From Micromonosporaceae bacterium (GTDB lineage Bacteria > Actinomycetota > Actinomycetes > Mycobacteriales > Micromonosporaceae): a DNA stretch of 9,358 bases. Position numbers and translations under genes: made by a program. Below the pieces are notes generated by a model that made no database searches, had not been told where the DNA came from, and saw nothing but the letters and a program-made list of their open reading frames with translations. The DNA lies in NCBI GenBank assembly GCA_019690055.1, contig JADGGF010000146.1, forward strand, positions 1 to 9,358. The letters are read 5' to 3'. Shown here in pieces: positions 5,813 through 9,358 of this stretch. Each line of letters begins with the position of its first letter. Positions within the stretch are counted from its first letter, which is position 1.

Positions 5813-6769
5813 ATGCGACTGACGATCTTCACCGAGCCGCAGCAGGGCGCCTCGTACGAGGACCTGCTCCGGGTCGCCCGCCACGCCGAGGCGTGCGGGT
5901 TCGACGGGTTCTTCCGTTCCGACCACTACCTGGCGATCGGCGGGGCCGGCCGCGGTGAGTCGCCGGCCGCGTTCGGGCTCCCCGGGCCAACCGACGCCTG
6001 GGCGACGCTCGCCGGCCTGGCTCGGGAGACGCAGACCATCCGGCTGGGTACGTTGCTGACCTGCGCCACCTTCCGGCTACCCGGTCCGCTCGCGATCACC
6101 GTGGCCCAGGTGGACGTGATGAGCGGCGGGCGGGTCGAGCTGGGTCTGGGCGCCGGGTGGTTCGAGGCGGAGCACCGCGCGTACGGGGTGCTGTTCCCGC
6201 CGACGGGGGAGCGGTTCGGCCGCCTGGCGGAGCAACTGGAGATCGTCACCGGGTTGTGGACGACGCCGGTGGGCGCGACGTACAGCTTCCGCGGCCGGTA
6301 CTACGAGCTGGTCGACTCGCCCGCGCTGCCGAAGCCCGTGCAGACCCCGCGCCCGCCGGTGATCGTGGGTGGCAAGGGCACGCGGCGCACGCCCGGACTG
6401 GCCGCCCGTTTCGCCGACGAGTTCAACGTCCCGTTCTGCCCGCTGGAGCAGACGGGGACGCTTTTTGAGGCCGCGGCAGCGGCCTGCGAAGCGGCGGGGC
6501 GCGAACCGGCGAGCCTGCGTCTGTCGGCCGCCCAGACGGTCTGCTGCGGGCGTACCGATGCCGAGGTCCGGCGCCGGGCTGAGGCGATCGGTCGCGACGT
6601 CGATGCGCTGAAGGCCGCGGGCCTGTGTGGCACCCCGACGGAGATCGTCGACAAGATGGGTCAGCTCAGCCAGATCGGCGCGTCGCGGCTGCACCTGCAG
6701 GTCCTCGACCTGACCGATCTCGACCACCTGGATCTGATCGCCGAGCAGGTGATGCGTCAGGTCACCTGA
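5813..6769 (+). CDS. LLM-class F420-dependent oxidoreductase
   Basis: This is a member of the luciferase-like monooxygenase fold, using coenzyme F420 for hydride transfer; its substrate is unknown. The 318-aa product starts MRLTIFTEPQQGASYEDLL and contains GFFRSDHYL (32-40), GLPGPTDAWATLAGLA (55-70), IRLGTLLTCATFRLPGPLAI (76-95), MSGGRVELGLGAGWFEAEH (103-121), a PPVIVGGKG motif near 183-191 and ADEFNVPF. This pattern fits the TIGR03560-type F420 subfamily of actinobacteria. ATG 5813 was chosen because gggag (5799-5803) sits 9 nt upstream. GTG 5807 and ATG 5771 are in frame, but the first is too close to that site and the second only adds non-conserved residues. The stop lies inside the end of the next, opposite-strand gene. 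No cofactor biosynthesis gene is nearby. Confidence 0.9.
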   Translation: MRLTIFTEPQQGASYEDLLRVARHAEACGFDGFFRSDHYLAIGGAGRGESPAAFGLPGPTDAWATLAGLARETQTIRLGTLLTCATFRLPGPLAITVAQVDVMSGGRVELGLGAGWFEAEHRAYGVLFPPTGERFGRLAEQLEIVTGLWTTPVGATYSFRGRYYELVDSPALPKPVQTPRPPVIVGGKGTRRTPGLAARFADEFNVPFCPLEQTGTLFEAAAAACEAAGREPASLRLSAAQTVCCGRTDAEVRRRAEAIGRDVDALKAAGLCGTPTEIVDKMGQLSQIGASRLHLQVLDLTDLDHLDLIAEQVMRQVT

Positions 6770-7377
6770 GCAGGCGGGCCGGTCGAGTCGGCGGGGGTCG
6801 TCGTCGTGGGCGATCGGCGCGCGGCGATGACTTCCCGCACGAGGAGGGCGAGGAGCACCACGAGCGTGAGGTAGAAGCCGATCGCCGGCGTGGTGTGCGT
6901 GGCCAGCGTGGGGTCGTCGGGAAACGCCTCGGTGAGTTCCTCGGCGGCCCGCGCCGGGGCGACCGCCAGGACCTCCACGACCAGCAGTGTGACGGCGGCG
7001 AGTGCGAGCGCTCCGGAGACCCGGCCGCGGAGCGCGACCGGAAGGACGAGCCCGGCGGCGAGCCCGGCCACCAGGGCCAGGGCGGCGGCGACCGCCAGCG
7101 GCTGGACCGGTCGCCCGACCTGCTCGGCGAACAAACCGTCGTCGGAGGCGCCGCTGACCGTCATCGGCGAACCGTCGTCGTCAGGAACCACACCGCTGAT
7201 CTCGGGTGACCCGCCGGTGACGAGATCCAGCCCGGTGAAGGCGTACTCGACCGTGTACGGCACCTCGTCGGCGGTGGCGTCGCACGAGACGGTCACGAAG
7301 GGCAGCAGGAACAGCAGCAGCGCCAGCCCGAAGCCGGCCGGGCTGAGCAGGCGGTTAGCCAGTGATCGCGGCGTCAT
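6757..7377 (-). CDS. Small multi-pass membrane protein of unknown function
   Basis: I do not recognise a named family. The 206-aa product starts MTPRSLANRLLSPAGFGLALLLFLLPFVTVSC: a membrane segment (about 14-31) ending in Cys32, then a polar acidic domain of about 58 residues. Three more segments follow at about 91-116, 118-139 and 164-182, with a Thr/Pro-rich tail. With four segments, the 33-90 and 140-163 loops are on the same side, probably outside. TVSC at the first helix end resembles a lipobox, but position -3 is Thr rather than Leu/Val/Ile, so lipidation is doubtful. The minus-strand ribosome-binding site agaaagga (7383-7390) lies 5 nt from the ATG and fixes the start. The final 13 bp overlap the convergent oxidoreductase gene. 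Strong third-position GC supports it as a real gene. Confidence 0.8.
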   Translation of the reverse strand: MTPRSLANRLLSPAGFGLALLLFLLPFVTVSCDATADEVPYTVEYAFTGLDLVTGGSPEISGVVPDDDGSPMTVSGASDDGLFAEQVGRPVQPLAVAAALALVAGLAAGLVLPVALRGRVSGALALAAVTLLVVEVLAVAPARAAEELTEAFPDDPTLATHTTPAIGFYLTLVVLLALLVREVIAARRSPTTTTPADSTGPPAQVT

Positions 7378-7450
7378 CGTGATCCTTTCTGCCGGCGCCG
7401 TCGCTGTCGGACTCGACCGCTGCTGTCGGACCCGGTCGCTAGGGTGCGGC

Positions 7451-7486
7451 CGCGGGTGCGACCGACCTCGCGGGTGCGACCGACCT
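7451..7486. repeat. Perfect 18-bp tandem duplication
   Basis: cgcgggtgcgaccgacct occurs at 7451-7468 and again, identically, at 7469-7486. A partial related copy (agggtgcggc) precedes it at 7441-7450. It lies in non-coding DNA 74 bp upstream of the membrane-protein start. Confidence 0.9.
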
Positions 7487-7600
7487 GATCTGCTCCGGCC
7501 CGCCGGTGCCAGGTCAGTCAGGGCCGGTCATGTATCTGACCACATCCGCTCATCGGTTCGCTCGCCGTGCTTGCTGATCGGTATCGGTCTGATGGTCATA

Positions 7601-7620
7601 ATCGGACAGCATTGTCCGAT
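7601..7620 (-). terminator. Candidate intrinsic terminator of the TPR-like gene
   Basis: atcggaca (7601-7608) and tgtccgat (7613-7620) form a perfect 8-bp inverted repeat with a 4-nt loop. It begins 19 nt past the stop codon of the minus-strand gene ending at 7640. On that strand the stem is followed by ttatga, a weak T-rich run. Position and symmetry favour a terminator. The same symmetry could also be an operator for a dimeric regulator. Confidence 0.55.
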
Positions 7621-7639
7621 GTAGACAGCCGTGATCGGG

Positions 7640-8257
7640 TCAGGCGGCCGAGCCCTGGAGAAGCATCAGCCGGGCCCGGCTCTTGGGCCGCACCGGCCCC
7701 GCGACGGCGCCCTCGGTCTCGGTCACCAGCACCGGTCGGGCCAGCCCGGTGCGTCGCCGCGGCGCCGTCACCCGGTGGGCACGGGCCGGCCGCGCGGTCG
7801 CGGTGGACTCGGCGAGGGCGGCGCATTCCTGGGCGAGGACGGGCGCGTGGAGCAGTTGGGCGACGACCTCGGCGACGACGCTGAAGGCGAGACTGCGTCG
7901 CCAGGCGGGCAGCCGGCGCTGCTGGGCGAGCGCGGATTCCAGCAATGACAAGGCTTTCGCGTGCTGGCCGAGCTGCACATGCACGAGGGCCACCTCGGCG
8001 GCGACCTCGTGGCGGCGCTGGGGGTTGAGCGCGGCGATGCGCTCCAGCACCGGGATCATCTCCGCCCAGCGGCGGGTGGCCCGGCATGCGGCCTTCAACG
8101 TATCTAGATGCTGCTCGATGTCGACATCGCTGCGTACCCGACGGTCGGTCAGCGTGGAGACGAGGAGGTCGACGACGCCGTGGGCGCCCTGAGTGCGGCG
8201 GGCCGCCTCGATCGCGGTGTGCAGGTCGAGCGGAGTGAACAGCGATGCTGGCAACAT
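7640..8257 (-). CDS. TPR-like helical repeat protein of unknown function
   Basis: I do not recognise a specific family. The 205-aa product is soluble and largely helical. Around residues 65-120 it has the alternating pattern of tetratricopeptide repeats (RRWAEMIPVLERIAALNP, then VAAEVALVHVQLGQHAKALSLLESAL), with a third, weaker helix pair after it. This points to a protein-protein interaction role only. The last 45 residues are basic and Pro/Arg/Ala-rich (RAHRVTAPRRRTG) and probably disordered. ATG 8257 is taken as start; no strong Shine-Dalgarno is visible, and a TTG at 8287 would add ten residues. Heavily G/C third positions in this frame argue that it is real and that the overlapping opposite-strand and frame-shifted readings are not. 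A good hairpin follows its stop. Confidence 0.72.
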   Translation of the reverse strand: MLPASLFTPLDLHTAIEAARRTQGAHGVVDLLVSTLTDRRVRSDVDIEQHLDTLKAACRATRRWAEMIPVLERIAALNPQRRHEVAAEVALVHVQLGQHAKALSLLESALAQQRRLPAWRRSLAFSVVAEVVAQLLHAPVLAQECAALAESTATARPARAHRVTAPRRRTGLARPVLVTETEGAVAGPVRPKSRARLMLLQGSAA

Positions 8258-8324
8258 GTGTTCGATTGTGCATGGGGGGTCCGACAAAAGCGAGACCGGG
8301 GTCGAAAAGATCTTGATACGAAAT

Positions 8325-8341
8325 CCGACAGAGGGTGTCGG
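8325..8341. promoter_or_regulatory. Operator-like inverted repeat upstream of the TPR-like gene
   Basis: ccgaca (8325-8330) and tgtcgg (8336-8341) are perfect 6-bp arms around a 5-bp spacer, about 70 bp upstream of the TPR-like ATG and next to an A/T-rich patch. Size and location suit a repressor or activator dimer site. The half-site tgtcgga recurs nearby on the minus strand at 8279-8286. Confidence 0.3.
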
Positions 8342-8518
8342 CCGGCCGATGCAGCGAGGGGTAGCGGTCGGATCACGAAGCGTGGCGGGCGGCGGCGCAT
8401 CTTACGCGGGACGCGGGCGCGCGTCGGCTGCTTCGCGTATCCCCACGAAAGTCGTAAATCAGTCCCGGTCGGGCGTTACGGTGGCCCTGACCGGCCTGCC
8501 GGCAGATCGACCCGGACG

Positions 8519-8573
8519 TCACCAACGGTGATCGGCCGGGCGGCTATCCGGCCCGCGACCGAATCCGTCGGTC
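8519..8573 (+). promoter_or_regulatory. Three consecutive inverted repeats in the DUF6777 gene leader
   Basis: Within 55 bp there are tcacc-aac-ggtga (8519-8531), ggccgg-N8-ccggcc (8534-8553) and gaccga-atccg-tcggtc (8557-8573), all with perfect arms. They end 11 nt before the ribosome-binding site. If transcribed they could fold into a row of hairpins; as DNA they could be operators. It matches no riboswitch class I know. Confidence 0.35.
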
Positions 8574-8595
8574 CCGAACCGTACGGGGAGTCACC

Positions 8596-9358
8596 ATGCG
8601 CCGCACCACCTCACGCCGTCTCCGCTCGCTGCTTGGCCTCGTCGTCGTGCTGGCCGCCCTCGCGCCCGCCGGCTGCGGCGGCCGAGGCAACGCCCAGGAG
8701 ATCACCGTCCAGCGGGAGCCCGTCTCGTCGTTCCCGGCCGGTACCCCGTTCACCGCCGCCGTGGGCACCGACCGGGCCGACGTCACGCCGCCGCCCGGGG
8801 CCGGGGGCTCCTTCCCCGGCAACACCGTGGGCCTGTTCGGGGGGACCGAGAAGGAGGCGACGTGCGACAAGGCGCAGCTGGTCGCCTTCCTGCAACAGGA
8901 TCGGGTGAAGGCGGAGGTCTGGGCGGGCGTGGTCGGCATCACGGTCGATGAGATCCCGGCGTTCATCGCCTCGCTGACGCCCGTGCTGCTGCGCTCGGAC
9001 ACCCAGGTCATCAACCACGGCTTCAAGGACGGTAAGGCCGTCGAGATCCCGGCGGTGTTGCAGGCCGGCACCGCGGTGCTGGTGGACGTCCACGGCGCGC
9101 CCGTGGCGAAGTGCTTCTGCGGCAACCCGCTCAAGCCGGCCAAGGCCGCCGCGGCGGTGAAGTTCGTGGGGCCGGTGTGGCCGAGCTTCTCGCCGAACCA
9201 GATCACCGTGATTGTGCCGGTCACCCAGACCGTCCAGCAGTTCGTTCTGGTCGAGCCGAGCAGCGGCAAGTCGTTCCAGCGCCCGGCCGGCACGGCGGGC
9301 CGTCAGGACGCCCCGGCCCCGTCGCCCGCGCCGTCGACGTTCGCGCCCCCTGCCTCGC
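8596..9358 (+). CDS. DUF6777-type exported lipoprotein (3' end beyond window)
   Basis: The frame stays open from ATG 8596 to the last base, giving 254 residues with no stop, so the gene is truncated by the window. ggggag (8585-8590) lies 5 nt before the ATG. The N-terminus has Arg residues (RR at 2-3 and 7-8), a hydrophobic stretch (12-23) and APAGC27 followed by GG, i.e. a lipoprotein-type signal peptide, though position -3 is Pro rather than Leu/Val/Ile. The mature part has the pattern I associate with actinobacterial DUF6777 proteins: GLFGGT (79-84), C90-D, KAEVWAGVVGI (105-115), ASLTPVLL, INHGFKDGKA (139-148), LQAGTAVLVDVHG (155-167) and CFCGNPL (173-179). After about 235 it turns Pro/Ser/Ala-rich, a cell-wall-spanning or linker-like tail. 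Function is unknown. It probably sits on the outer face of the cytoplasmic membrane. Confidence 0.85.
   Translation, partial: MRRTTSRRLRSLLGLVVVLAALAPAGCGGRGNAQEITVQREPVSSFPAGTPFTAAVGTDRADVTPPPGAGGSFPGNTVGLFGGTEKEATCDKAQLVAFLQQDRVKAEVWAGVVGITVDEIPAFIASLTPVLLRSDTQVINHGFKDGKAVEIPAVLQAGTAVLVDVHGAPVAKCFCGNPLKPAKAAAAVKFVGPVWPSFSPNQITVIVPVTQTVQQFVLVEPSSGKSFQRPAGTAGRQDAPAPSPAPSTFAPPAS

Larger units (their letters stand above)
7378..7639. other. Intergenic region upstream of the membrane-protein gene
   Basis: No gene is supported here. Besides the ribosome-binding site at the left edge, it holds two direct copies of tgtcggac (7405-7412 and 7424-7431), a perfect 18-bp tandem duplication (7451-7486), an inverted repeat ggtca-tgtatc-tgacc (7526-7541) and a strong hairpin (7601-7620). 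The promoter for the membrane-protein gene should lie here on the minus strand, but no clear boxes were found. Confidence 0.6.
8258..8595. other. 338-bp divergent intergenic region
   Basis: No gene is supported here. The TPR-like gene is read leftward and the DUF6777 gene rightward, so promoters for both should be here. Bases 8300-8330 (containing gaaaagatcttgatacgaaa) are the A/T-richest part and are the likely promoter zone for the TPR-like gene. A perfect inverted repeat, ccgaca-gaggg-tgtcgg, sits at 8325-8341, with another ccgaca at 8281-8286. Several further inverted repeats sit just before the DUF6777 gene. Confidence 0.6.

Noticed and set aside
7596..8273. 225-aa minus-strand frame overlapping the TPR-like gene
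   Set aside because: It overlaps the TPR-like frame shifted by one base and is Arg/Pro/Ala-rich without pattern; third-position GC favours the 7640-8257 reading.
8544..9293. 249-aa minus-strand frame opposite the DUF6777 gene
   Set aside because: The plus-strand frame has a ribosome-binding site, signal peptide and family motifs; the antisense reading has none.
1..9358. tRNA, rRNA, insertion sequence, prophage, defence or biosynthetic system
   Set aside because: No cloverleaf, transposase, integrase, nuclease/toxin or pathway gene set was seen on either strand; the genes are ordinary housekeeping or orphan genes.

Overview
This is a very GC-rich window with strong G/C preference at third codon positions, frequent GTG/TTG starts and stop/start overlaps. 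It looks like chromosomal DNA of a high-GC actinomycete. The order rimO - pgsA - cinA - clgR - pspA is a familiar actinobacterial housekeeping block. The Pro/Ala-rich repeat insertions are reminiscent of Frankia-type or related genomes, but I cannot assign a genus.

Layout, left half (+ strand). Bases 1-184 are non-coding and carry a degenerate ~20-bp tandem repeat. Next comes a tightly overlapped trio: rimO (185-1753, methylthiolation of ribosomal protein S12), pgsA (1750-2352, phosphatidylglycerophosphate synthase) and a stand-alone CinA C-terminal domain gene (2349-3041, NMN deamidase type). After a 186-bp promoter-like gap comes clgR (3228-3677, Cro/C1-type HTH activator), then pspA (3850-4716, PspA/IM30 membrane-stress protein). 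The pairing matches the mycobacterial clgR-pspA envelope-stress module, but no third membrane partner gene follows.

Layout, right half. nei (4797-5630, - strand, Fpg/Nei DNA glycosylase) converges on pspA and diverges from an F420-dependent LLM-class oxidoreductase gene (5813-6769, +). That gene overlaps tail-to-tail by 13 bp with a gene for a small membrane protein (6757-7377, -). A TPR-like protein of unknown function (7640-8257, -) is followed by a perfect hairpin. A 338-bp intergenic stretch leads to a DUF6777-type exported lipoprotein gene (8596 to the window edge, +), which is cut off by the window.

The most distinctive feature is a recurrence of short tandem repeats, with units of 18, 20-21 and 24 bp, both in intergenic DNA and, always in frame, inside cinA (two arrays) and clgR. 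I found no RNA gene, insertion sequence, CRISPR array or phage gene, and no convincing undescribed multi-gene system. The more unusual items are the repeat expansions, the CinA architecture and the structured leader before the DUF6777 gene.
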